From an uncultured Ruminococcus sp. (GTDB lineage Bacteria > Bacillota > Clostridia > Oscillospirales > Ruminococcaceae): a DNA stretch of 7,001 nt. Of the stretch, positions 1-5,219 are shown one piece after another. The DNA lies in assembly GCA_945867875.1 (NCBI GenBank), contig CAMBJF010000126.1, forward strand, positions 1 to 7,001, written 5' to 3'. Under the pieces are notes generated by a model. The model had not been told where the DNA came from. It saw nothing but the letters and a program-made list of their open reading frames with translations, and did not search any database. The position numbers and the translations under genes were made by a program. The stretch's first letter is position 1; each line of letters opens with the position of its first letter.

Positions 1-46
1 AGATAGCGTAGCGTCTCGTGGGCTCGGAGATGTGTATAAGAGACAG
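1..46 (+). other. Nextera i7-side sequencing adapter (not genomic)
   Basis: Bases 13-46 match the Nextera read-2 adapter, ending in the 19-base Tn5 mosaic end AGATGTGTATAAGAGACAG at 28-46. Bases 5-12 (AGCGTAGC) sit where the 8-base i7 index belongs; from memory its reverse complement is index N709. Bases 1-4 (agat) match the inner end of P7. This is library-construction sequence left untrimmed. Genomic sequence begins at base 47. Confidence 0.98.
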
Positions 47-47
47 G

Positions 48-368
48 TACATAAAGCGTGAGAACATCGACATCGTGCCCCTTTATTTCGCAGCAGAGCG
101 CCCCGTAGTTGAGCGTGACGGCAACCTTATAATGGTGGATGATGACCGCTTCCCCCTCAAAGAGGGAGAAGTTCCTCAGATGAAGTCAGTCCGTTTCAGA
201 ACGCTGGGCTGCTATCCGCTCACAGGCGGCGTGGAATCCACCGCCCACACTCTTGATGAGATAATCGCCGAGACCCTCAGCGCAGTATCCTCTGAGCGTA
301 CCTCGAGAGTTATCGACAACGAAGCGGCAGGAAGTATGGAACGCCGTAAAAGGGAGGGCTATTTTTAA
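48..368 (+). CDS. cysD: Sulfate adenylyltransferase subunit 2 (CysD), C-terminal part only
   Basis: This is the last 106 residues of the small, catalytic subunit of ATP sulfurylase, which with CysN makes adenosine 5'-phosphosulfate (APS) and pyrophosphate from ATP and sulfate in the cytoplasm. The family is normally about 300 residues, so roughly two thirds is missing, including the PP-loop nucleotide-binding N-terminus. The remaining part carries the conserved CysD C-terminus: an AERPVVERDG stretch, RFRTLGCYPLTGGVES near the middle, and an SERTSRVIDNEAAGSMERRKREGYF-like tail of which GSMERRKREGYF is the most telling. The frame stays open through the adapter to a GTG at 18, but that start and the residues before Tyr (codon 48-50) are adapter-encoded, so this is a 5'-truncated gene. 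The stop TAA (366-368) overlaps the cysN ATG by one base, so the two are translationally coupled. Confidence 0.96.
   Translation, partial: YIKRENIDIVPLYFAAERPVVERDGNLIMVDDDRFPLKEGEVPQMKSVRFRTLGCYPLTGGVESTAHTLDEIIAETLSAVSSERTSRVIDNEAAGSMERRKREGYF
351..358 (+). promoter_or_regulatory. Ribosome binding site of cysN
   Basis: AGGGAGGG lies nine bases before the cysN ATG and inside the end of cysD. It supports the ATG at 368 as the true start even though that start overlaps the cysD stop. Confidence 0.8.
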
Positions 369-2059
369 TGAAAGGCTTACTTAAATTTATCACCTGCGGA
401 AGCGTAGATGACGGAAAATCGACGCTTATCGGACATATCCTCTATGACTCCAAGCTCCTCTATGCCGATCAGGAAAAGGCACTGGAGCTGGACAGCAAGG
501 TGGGCAGCAGAAGCGGAAAGATAGACTATTCCCTTCTCCTTGACGGACTTATGGCAGAGCGTGAGCAGGGCATCACCATAGACGTTGCCTACAGATATTT
601 CACCACCGACAACCGCAGCTTCATCGTTGCCGACACTCCGGGTCACGAGGAATACACACGTAATATGGCAGTAGGCGCATCATTTGCCGACCTCGCCGTT
701 ATCCTCGTTGATGCATCTCAGGGTGTGCTTGTCCAGACAAGACGACACGCAAGGATATGCAGCCTTATGGGCATAAAATATTTCGTTTTCGCCGTAAACA
801 AAATGGACCTTGTTGACTACAGCGAAGCAAGATTCAAGGAGATCGAAAAGCAGATATCCGAGCTTACAGCGGAGCTTTCCCTTGAAAACATTCAAATAAT
901 ACCCCTCTCCGCCACCGAGGGCGACAACGTTACCAAGCACTCCGACAATATCAGCTGGTATAAGGGACCCGTACTTCTTGAATATCTTGAAAGCGTGGAC
1001 ATCTCCGCCGACGATGAGCAGGGCTTTTATATGCCCGTTCAGAGAGTGTGCCGCCCCGACCGCACATTCAGAGGCTTTCAGGGACAGATCGAGTCGGGCA
1101 GCATAAGCGTGGGCGATGTTATAACCGCCCTCCCCAGCGGCGAAAAGGCAGCCGTTAAGGGCATTCTTGTGACCGATAAGCAGTCCGATACCGCACATAA
1201 GGGTCAGCCCGTGACCATCTCCCTTGACAAGGAAGTGGACGTTTCCCGTGGCTGCGTCCTCATAAAGGACACCGACATCGGCGTTTACAAGCGCATCAAG
1301 GCATCAGTCCTCTGGATGGACGATGAGGACCTTGTTATCGGCAAGGACTATCTTGTAAAGCTTGGCACAAAGACTATCCCCGGAATACTCACAGGCATCG
1401 ACTACGCCGTTGACGTAAATACAGGCGAGCATATCAGGACCGATAAGCTCAGCAAAAACGGCATCGCCCTCTGCGATATCCTCCTCACCGACGCAATTGC
1501 GGCAGATAAGTTCAAGTCACATAAAACCCTTGGCGAGCTTATCCTCATCGACCGTGTAACCAATATGACCTCCGCCTGCGGAGTAGTCGAGGAGCTTAGC
1601 GAAAAGGGCGGCACATCGGCAGACAAGGCATCATTTGTCTATGGCGACCTTACCGCAAGAGGAGACATTTTCGAGGAATTTTACTACGACACAAGCAGCC
1701 TTAACGTCCTGAAATATCAGCCCGTAAAGACCGCTTACACCGTCGGGGACGAGATACCCGTATCGGGCGAGAGCTATACATACCCCGACAGCTTCGACAT
1801 CATTGTCCTGAGAGACAGCGTGGCTGTAAAGGTGCGTGACAGAAAGATAACCGAAATTCTCCCCGCATCGGAATATTCCTACAGCGGCGTGCCCGTGATA
1901 AACGGCAGAGGCTTCGGCGTAAATGCATCCTCCGACAGCGAAGTAAAGCAGTTCCTTAAGGAATATGCCGAGACAGACGAAAAGGATCAGAGCGGCTTCT
2001 TTGAAAAATGGGTGCGCTTTGACAAGTACAGAAAGGTAATCGTAAAATCGGGAAAATAA
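368..2059 (+). CDS. cysN: Sulfate adenylyltransferase subunit 1 (CysN), GTPase, with C-terminal extension
   Basis: CysN is the regulatory GTPase of ATP sulfurylase; GTP hydrolysis drives APS synthesis by CysD. The protein is 563 residues. All translation-factor GTPase motifs are visible: G1 GSVDDGKST (11-19), G2 in EREQGITID (64-72), G3 DTPGH (89-93), G4 NKMD (144-147) and G5 SAT (181-183). EF-Tu-like beta-barrel domains follow, with VCRPDRTFRGFQGQIESG at about 227-244 and the typical LIDRVTNMTSACG at about 393-405, where a stand-alone CysN such as the 475-residue E. coli protein has little left. About 150 further residues (412-563) follow. They contain no Walker A motif, so this is not the APS kinase half of a CysNC fusion; I do not recognise the fold. 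The start is the ATG overlapping the cysD stop. The next gene begins 15 bases downstream, so cysD, cysN and the regulator are probably one operon. Confidence 0.96.
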   Translation: MKGLLKFITCGSVDDGKSTLIGHILYDSKLLYADQEKALELDSKVGSRSGKIDYSLLLDGLMAEREQGITIDVAYRYFTTDNRSFIVADTPGHEEYTRNMAVGASFADLAVILVDASQGVLVQTRRHARICSLMGIKYFVFAVNKMDLVDYSEARFKEIEKQISELTAELSLENIQIIPLSATEGDNVTKHSDNISWYKGPVLLEYLESVDISADDEQGFYMPVQRVCRPDRTFRGFQGQIESGSISVGDVITALPSGEKAAVKGILVTDKQSDTAHKGQPVTISLDKEVDVSRGCVLIKDTDIGVYKRIKASVLWMDDEDLVIGKDYLVKLGTKTIPGILTGIDYAVDVNTGEHIRTDKLSKNGIALCDILLTDAIAADKFKSHKTLGELILIDRVTNMTSACGVVEELSEKGGTSADKASFVYGDLTARGDIFEEFYYDTSSLNVLKYQPVKTAYTVGDEIPVSGESYTYPDSFDIIVLRDSVAVKVRDRKITEILPASEYSYSGVPVINGRGFGVNASSDSEVKQFLKEYAETDEKDQSGFFEKWVRFDKYRKVIVKSGK

Positions 2060-2062
2060 ACT

Positions 2063-2068
2063 GAGGTG
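2063..2068 (+). promoter_or_regulatory. Ribosome binding site deciding the Rrf2-type regulator start
   Basis: GAGGTG lies six bases before the ATG at 2075. An in-frame GTG at 2066 is part of this Shine-Dalgarno sequence and has no site of its own, so the ATG at 2075 is preferred. Confidence 0.75.
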
Positions 2069-2074
2069 AAAGCA

Positions 2075-2506
2075 ATGCTCGTCACAACAAAGGGAAGATA
2101 TGCTTTGCAGGTAATGATAGATCTTGCCGAGCATTACAGCAGCAAATGCATACCCGTAAAGGACATAGCGGGGAGACAGAAGCTGTCTGTGAAATATCTT
2201 GAACAGATAATGCCTGTGCTCACAAAGGGAGACCTTGTGTTCGGAGTCCACGGAAAAAACGGCGGATACCGACTCAAAAGACCCCCCGAGAGCTACAATG
2301 TGGGCGAGATACTGCGCATAGCCGAGGGAGACCTTGTCCCCGTTTCATCAATGAAAGAAAGCGACCGGTCCGACGGCACACAGCCCGATGACAGCAGGAC
2401 GATGAAGATGTGGCAGGACTTCTACAAAATGACCAACGATTATTTCGACGGCATCACCATTGCAAGCCTTATCCAAAGCGGCACCGATTATGATTATGTG
2501 ATATGA
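2075..2506 (+). CDS. Rrf2-family transcriptional regulator, CymR-like (no Fe-S cysteines)
   Basis: A 143-residue DNA-binding protein of the Rrf2 family. It has the family's N-terminal winged helix-turn-helix: TTKGRYALQVMIDLAEHY (4-21), the recognition helix region SVKYLEQIMPVL (38-49) and the wing GKNGGYRL (60-67). A dimerisation helix and the tail DGITIASLI (125-133) follow. Fe-S members such as IscR have three cysteines near residues 92-104. Here that loop (about 88-110) has none, and the only cysteine is C25. That matches redox-independent members such as Bacillus CymR, which represses sulfur and cysteine genes with O-acetylserine sulfhydrylase (CysK) as partner. Its place just after cysDN supports a role in controlling sulfate assimilation, probably including its own operon, but this is inference. 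The ATG at 2075 is chosen on its ribosome binding site. A terminator follows the stop by one base. Confidence 0.9.
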   Translation: MLVTTKGRYALQVMIDLAEHYSSKCIPVKDIAGRQKLSVKYLEQIMPVLTKGDLVFGVHGKNGGYRLKRPPESYNVGEILRIAEGDLVPVSSMKESDRSDGTQPDDSRTMKMWQDFYKMTNDYFDGITIASLIQSGTDYDYVI

Positions 2507-2507
2507 T

Positions 2508-2545
2508 AAAAATCCCCGTCAGCGGTTTGCCGACGAGGATTTTTT
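2508..2545 (+). terminator. Intrinsic terminator of the cysDN-regulator operon
   Basis: The arms at 2508-2520 and 2532-2544 pair over 13 positions with a single C-A mismatch (2516/2536), around an 11-base loop. The right arm ends in a run of six T (2540-2545). It starts just after the regulator's stop codon. The AAAAA at the left edge would give a U tract for the opposite strand too, where the mismatch becomes a G-U wobble, so it may work in both directions. Confidence 0.88.
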
Positions 2546-2590
2546 CTGTGTGATGATCATTCTTTCATAGTGTATATAACTGTAAAAGAA

Positions 2591-2619
2591 TTGACATTTC
2601 AACAATTCTAAGATATAAT
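2591..2619 (+). promoter_or_regulatory. Perfect-consensus sigma-A promoter for the orphan membrane protein gene
   Basis: TTGACA at 2591-2596 and TATAAT at 2614-2619 are both exact consensus hexamers with the ideal 17-base spacer. Transcription should start near 2626, leaving a leader of about 60 bases before the ATG at 2689. No other gene start lies nearby on this strand. Confidence 0.88.
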
Positions 2620-2622
2620 GTT

Positions 2623-2655
2623 ATTAAACAATGTTCAATTTGCGATTTGTTTAAT
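2623..2655 (+). repeat. Inverted repeat in the leader of the orphan gene
   Basis: ATTAAACAA (2623-2631) and TTGTTTAAT (2647-2655) are exact nine-base inverted arms around a 15-base loop. The left arm covers the expected transcription start, so this could be an operator or a leader hairpin. It is AT-rich and could be chance. Confidence 0.45.
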
Positions 2656-2657
2656 TT

Positions 2658-2671
2658 CTTATTATAATAAG
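2658..2671. repeat. 14-base perfect palindrome before the orphan gene
   Basis: CTTATTATAATAAG reads the same on both strands. It lies between the predicted transcription start and the ribosome binding site (GGAAAGGGGA, 2671-2680) and touches the latter's first G. It could be a repressor operator, but the AT-rich setting makes chance palindromes likely. Confidence 0.4.
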
Positions 2672-2688
2672 GAAAGGGGAATAATGCT

Positions 2689-3198
2689 ATGAATAAAAAA
2701 AGTATGAGTATGACTTATATCCTGCTGATCATTCTTTTGCTTATCATTTGTATTTTTCTGGTCTCAAATCAATCTTCTTTAAAAAATGATTTGAACAGAG
2801 CTCAAAAGGAATGTGCATTTAATAAAAAACAGATCGAAATGATATATTATGTTTCGGAAAATGCAGAGGGAATAAAAAGCTATAGCGATAAGGTATTAAA
2901 TGATCCGTCTGTTCTGACCGATTATAATGAAATGAAAGAAAATGGTTTGGAGCATTTTCTTGAAAAAGATAATACATCAGACTCACGAACCGATATTTCA
3001 ATGCCAAACGAATCAACAATATATTATTTGTATAGCTATGACGGTATCGAAACAAGTGAACATCAGATCTATTCCTTTTATTACATCTCCGAAATCTGCG
3101 GCGAAAATACAAATACAATAAATACGGAAGAATGCATTAAAATTGCCGATAACATTTATATTAAGCCATATGAAACCTTTTATGCAGGGTTAGTTTAA
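2689..3198 (+). CDS. Unrecognised small membrane-anchored protein
   Basis: A 169-residue protein I do not recognise. The N-terminus has positive charge (K3, K4) and one strongly hydrophobic span at about 9-26 (ILLIILLLIICIFLV), followed by a polar stretch to about residue 50 that could be a short coiled coil. The rest is hydrophilic and rich in Tyr, Asn, Glu and Ser, with cysteines at 21, 42, 137 and 149. The likely topology is a cytoplasmic N-terminus, one anchor and an extracellular domain of about 140 residues. The ATG is supported by GGAAAGGGGA eight bases upstream; an ATG at 2684 is out of frame. It has its own consensus promoter and is bounded by terminators on both sides, so it is monocistronic. 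Base composition (about 30% GC over the first 180 bases counted) is far below cysN at about 50%, suggesting a recent or poorly conserved accessory gene. No function is proposed. Confidence 0.75.
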   Translation: MNKKSMSMTYILLIILLLIICIFLVSNQSSLKNDLNRAQKECAFNKKQIEMIYYVSENAEGIKSYSDKVLNDPSVLTDYNEMKENGLEHFLEKDNTSDSRTDISMPNESTIYYLYSYDGIETSEHQIYSFYYISEICGENTNTINTEECIKIADNIYIKPYETFYAGLV

Positions 3199-3209
3199 AA
3201 ATAATATAT

Positions 3210-3264
3210 AACAGCATCACCCGTCAGATGAAACCCACCTGACAGGTGATGCCGTTATTTTTTT
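3210..3264. terminator. Bidirectional terminator between the orphan gene and the ABC transporter operon
   Basis: Eighteen-base arms at 3210-3227 and 3239-3256 pair around an 11-base loop. On the + strand there are two A-C mismatches, and seven T follow at 3258-3264. On the - strand both mismatches become G-U pairs, giving an unbroken stem followed by a looser T-rich run. It lies between convergent genes ending at 3198 (+) and 3282 (-), so it probably serves both. Confidence 0.9.
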
Positions 3265-3281
3265 ATCGGAAGCTGTTGATA

Positions 3282-4142
3282 TTATTCCTTGACCGAGCCG
3301 TTAACAAGACCCGCATAGATCTGCTTCTGGAGAGCAAGGAAAATGATGAGCGTAGGAATGATACAGATAACGATACCTGCAAAGATTATCTCCCACTTGG
3401 CACCGTAAGGACCCATAAAGCGGTAAAGCGATGTGGATACCACCGACAGCTCTTCGCTGGGCATATAAAGCTGAGGGGTGTAGAAGTCGTTGTAAATGCT
3501 GATGACCTTGATTATAAGGACAGTAGCAATTGCAGGACGAAGCAGGGGAAGAATGATCTTGAAGAATACCGTGAAGTAGTTTGCACCGTCAATGATAGCG
3601 CTCTCATCGAGAGAATAGGAGATATTATCCAGAAACTGCATAAAGATGTAAATTGAAATAATATCAGTGCCGATGTAGAGGATAATGGGAGCCGCCATAG
3701 TGCCCACAAGCCCGAAGCTGTTCATAATGCGGTAAACAGTTACCTGCATAGAGATAGCAGGGAAAAGTGTAGCAAGGAGGAACGCAGCTTTCAGAATTTT
3801 TCCGAAGGTGGTCTTGAATCGCTGGAGAACATAAGCGGTCATTGTACCCGTGATGATAGTGCCTGTGCAGGAGATAACAATGATTATCGCAGTGTTTCTC
3901 AGACCGAGGAGCACCTTACCGTCAATGAAAGCGGTCTTGTAGTTTGACCATTCAAACTCAGTAGGAAGAGCGAAAACATTGGAGGACAGGAACTCGGTGT
4001 TGTTCTTTAAGGAACCGAGGAAAACAACGATAAGTGGAATAAAAACGATAAGGCAGGCAAACACGAGGATAAAATATTTTAAGAAAGTAAAGAGCTTTGC
4101 AGTAAAGTTACTGTTTTCTCTCTTGATAGCTTCTGCTGCCAT
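3282..4142 (-). CDS. Carbohydrate ABC transporter permease, MalG type
   Basis: The second membrane subunit of a binding-protein-dependent sugar importer (CUT1 type, MalG/LacG-like), 286 residues. About six membrane spans are visible, near 22-44, 82-105, 116-135, 148-170, 204-222 and 254-275. The cytoplasmic loop that docks on the ATPase has the EAA-type motif ESAIIDGANYF...ILPLLRP (180-203), with Ser for the first Ala. The tail KQIYAGLVNGSVKE is characteristic of MalG-type proteins. The ATG at 4142 is chosen because AGGAGG lies nine bases upstream; a longer reading from a TTG at 4166 would overlap the ribosome binding site and the previous gene. It starts one base after the stop of the MalF-type gene, so the two are coupled and expected in equal amounts. 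The gene ends before the shared terminator. Substrate cannot be told from the permease. Confidence 0.94.
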   Translation of the reverse strand: MAAEAIKRENSNFTAKLFTFLKYFILVFACLIVFIPLIVVFLGSLKNNTEFLSSNVFALPTEFEWSNYKTAFIDGKVLLGLRNTAIIIVISCTGTIITGTMTAYVLQRFKTTFGKILKAAFLLATLFPAISMQVTVYRIMNSFGLVGTMAAPIILYIGTDIISIYIFMQFLDNISYSLDESAIIDGANYFTVFFKIILPLLRPAIATVLIIKVISIYNDFYTPQLYMPSEELSVVSTSLYRFMGPYGAKWEIIFAGIVICIIPTLIIFLALQKQIYAGLVNGSVKE

Positions 4143-4143
4143 A

Positions 4144-5070
4144 TTACTTATCCTCCTTGAAAACAAGCTTCTGGATTATCGTTACCACCACGATTATCAG
4201 GAACAGCACCACAGCCATTGCCGAGGCAAGTCCGACCTTTTGGAACTTGAACGCCGTTTCTGTTGTCTGGATAACGAATGTGCTGGAGCCGAAGCGTCCG
4301 CCTGTGATGATAAAGGGAATTTCGTAAACGCTGATCGCACCCTTGACCGCAAGAATCATCTGTAAAAGGATAATGGGTCTGATACTGGGAGCGATGATGT
4401 ATCTGAATACCTGGAAGCGGTTAGCGCCGTCAAGCTCAGCAGCCTCATAGATGTCAGGGGAAACAGATTGGATAGCACCGATGAACATAACAAGGTCGAA
4501 GCCGATGTATCTCCATATGGAAACAAACACAAGACAGATGTTTACAAGTCCCTCAGTGGAAAGGAACTTCACAGGGTCGCCGCCGAGCAGCGTGATGATA
4601 GAGTTCAGAGTACCGTCAGTGTTGGTGATGCCGTCGCCCTTCTGGAAGAAGCGGCGGAAGATAAGAGCCACCGCAACCGTATTTATCATATACGGGAAGA
4701 AGAGAACGCCCTTGAAGAAATTAGAAAATCTGATCTTAGAACAGAGGATTGTCGCAAGGAAAAGTGCCAGTCCGAGCTGGATAAAGGAGCCGAACAGATA
4801 GTAGATGCTGTTTTTGAAAGCAGCAAAATATTCGGGAGTTTCAAAAACTGTCTTGTAGTTTTGCAGACCCACATACTTAACGTCAACACCGAACTGATCT
4901 CTTTCCTCAAAGCTGAATTTTACCATTTCAGCCGCAGGAATGTAGGTGAAAATAACGAGAAGTACAGTGGGGATAAGCAGGAAAAGGCATACCGTGACCA
5001 TTTTATCAATATATGATCTTGACAGTCTGCCATTTATAGGCTTAGGGGTCTTAACGGATTTAGTAGTCAA
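4144..5070 (-). CDS. Carbohydrate ABC transporter permease, MalF type
   Basis: The first membrane subunit of the same sugar importer, 308 residues, of the MalF/UgpA/LacF type. The N-terminal span is at about 24-44, followed by an extracellular stretch with YVGLQNYKTVF (66-76), typical of the family, and then five more spans. The ATPase-docking loop has a classical EAA motif, YEAAELDGANRFQVFRYIIAP (208-228), followed by SIRP. The start appears to be TTG at 5070: GAGGG lies seven bases upstream, and no in-frame ATG or GTG precedes it within the sequence checked. A nearby ATG at 5075 is out of frame and reads Met-Leu-stop. The gene lies 149 bases after the binding-protein gene and is coupled to the MalG-type gene. 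The two permeases should form a heterodimeric channel. Confidence 0.93.
   Translation of the reverse strand: MTTKSVKTPKPINGRLSRSYIDKMVTVCLFLLIPTVLLVIFTYIPAAEMVKFSFEERDQFGVDVKYVGLQNYKTVFETPEYFAAFKNSIYYLFGSFIQLGLALFLATILCSKIRFSNFFKGVLFFPYMINTVAVALIFRRFFQKGDGITNTDGTLNSIITLLGGDPVKFLSTEGLVNICLVFVSIWRYIGFDLVMFIGAIQSVSPDIYEAAELDGANRFQVFRYIIAPSIRPIILLQMILAVKGAISVYEIPFIITGGRFGSSTFVIQTTETAFKFQKVGLASAMAVVLFLIIVVVTIIQKLVFKEDK
4152..4157 (-). promoter_or_regulatory. Ribosome binding site of the MalG-type permease
   Basis: AGGAGG on the - strand, nine bases before the ATG at 4142 and inside the end of the upstream permease gene. It decides the start against the upstream TTG at 4166. Confidence 0.8.
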
Positions 5071-5077
5071 AGCATAT

Positions 5078-5082
5078 CCCTC
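5078..5082 (-). promoter_or_regulatory. Ribosome binding site for a TTG start (MalF-type permease)
   Basis: GAGGG on the - strand, seven bases before the TTG at 5070. It is only two bases from the out-of-frame ATG at 5075, too close for that ATG to be used well. This supports the TTG start. Confidence 0.65.
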
Positions 5083-5139
5083 ATTTTCGGGTAGAATGTA
5101 TTTATGGTTTAAATTGCTGAGTATAAAGATACCGTATCA

Positions 5140-5167
5140 TTCTGCGGCGTGAAGATGCACCGCAGAA
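5140..5167 (-). ncRNA. Intercistronic hairpin between binding-protein and permease genes
   Basis: TTCTGCGG (5140-5147) and CCGCAGAA (5160-5167) are perfect eight-base arms around a 12-base loop. On the transcript it forms about 50 bases after the binding-protein stop codon. No T run follows, so it is probably not a full terminator. A second small palindrome, GATACCGTATC (5128-5138), lies just downstream. Such hairpins between a binding-protein gene and permease genes often protect the upstream message from 3' decay or partly stop polymerase, giving excess binding protein. That role is inferred from position. Confidence 0.6.
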
Positions 5168-5219
5168 GAATACAGTACGTGGAGAGAAAGAAAAATTAAA
5201 GAGGATTGGTAAAAGTTAA

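Noticed and set aside
28..46. Tn5/IS50 mosaic end, and its inverted copy at 6957-6975, as ends of a 6.9-kb transposon
   Set aside because: Both copies are embedded in Nextera adapter and index sequence, and no transposase or resistance gene lies between them. They come from library preparation.
680..1198. 172-residue frame on the - strand inside cysN, and a similar 206-residue one at 1631-2251
   Set aside because: Both lie opposite well-conserved CysN and regulator sequence and look like mirror frames of biased codon use.
1601..2056. APS kinase (CysC) domain fused to CysN
   Set aside because: The extension has no Walker A (GxxGxGKS/T) motif and is shorter than an APS kinase domain plus linker.
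2060..2074. Riboswitch or T-box between cysN and the regulator
   Set aside because: Only 15 bases are available, holding just a ribosome binding site. Any leader of the sulfur operon would lie before the truncated cysD.
2819..3118. 99-residue frame on the - strand opposite the orphan membrane protein gene
   Set aside because: The + strand frame is longer and has a consensus promoter, ribosome binding site, membrane span and terminator; the - frame has none of these.
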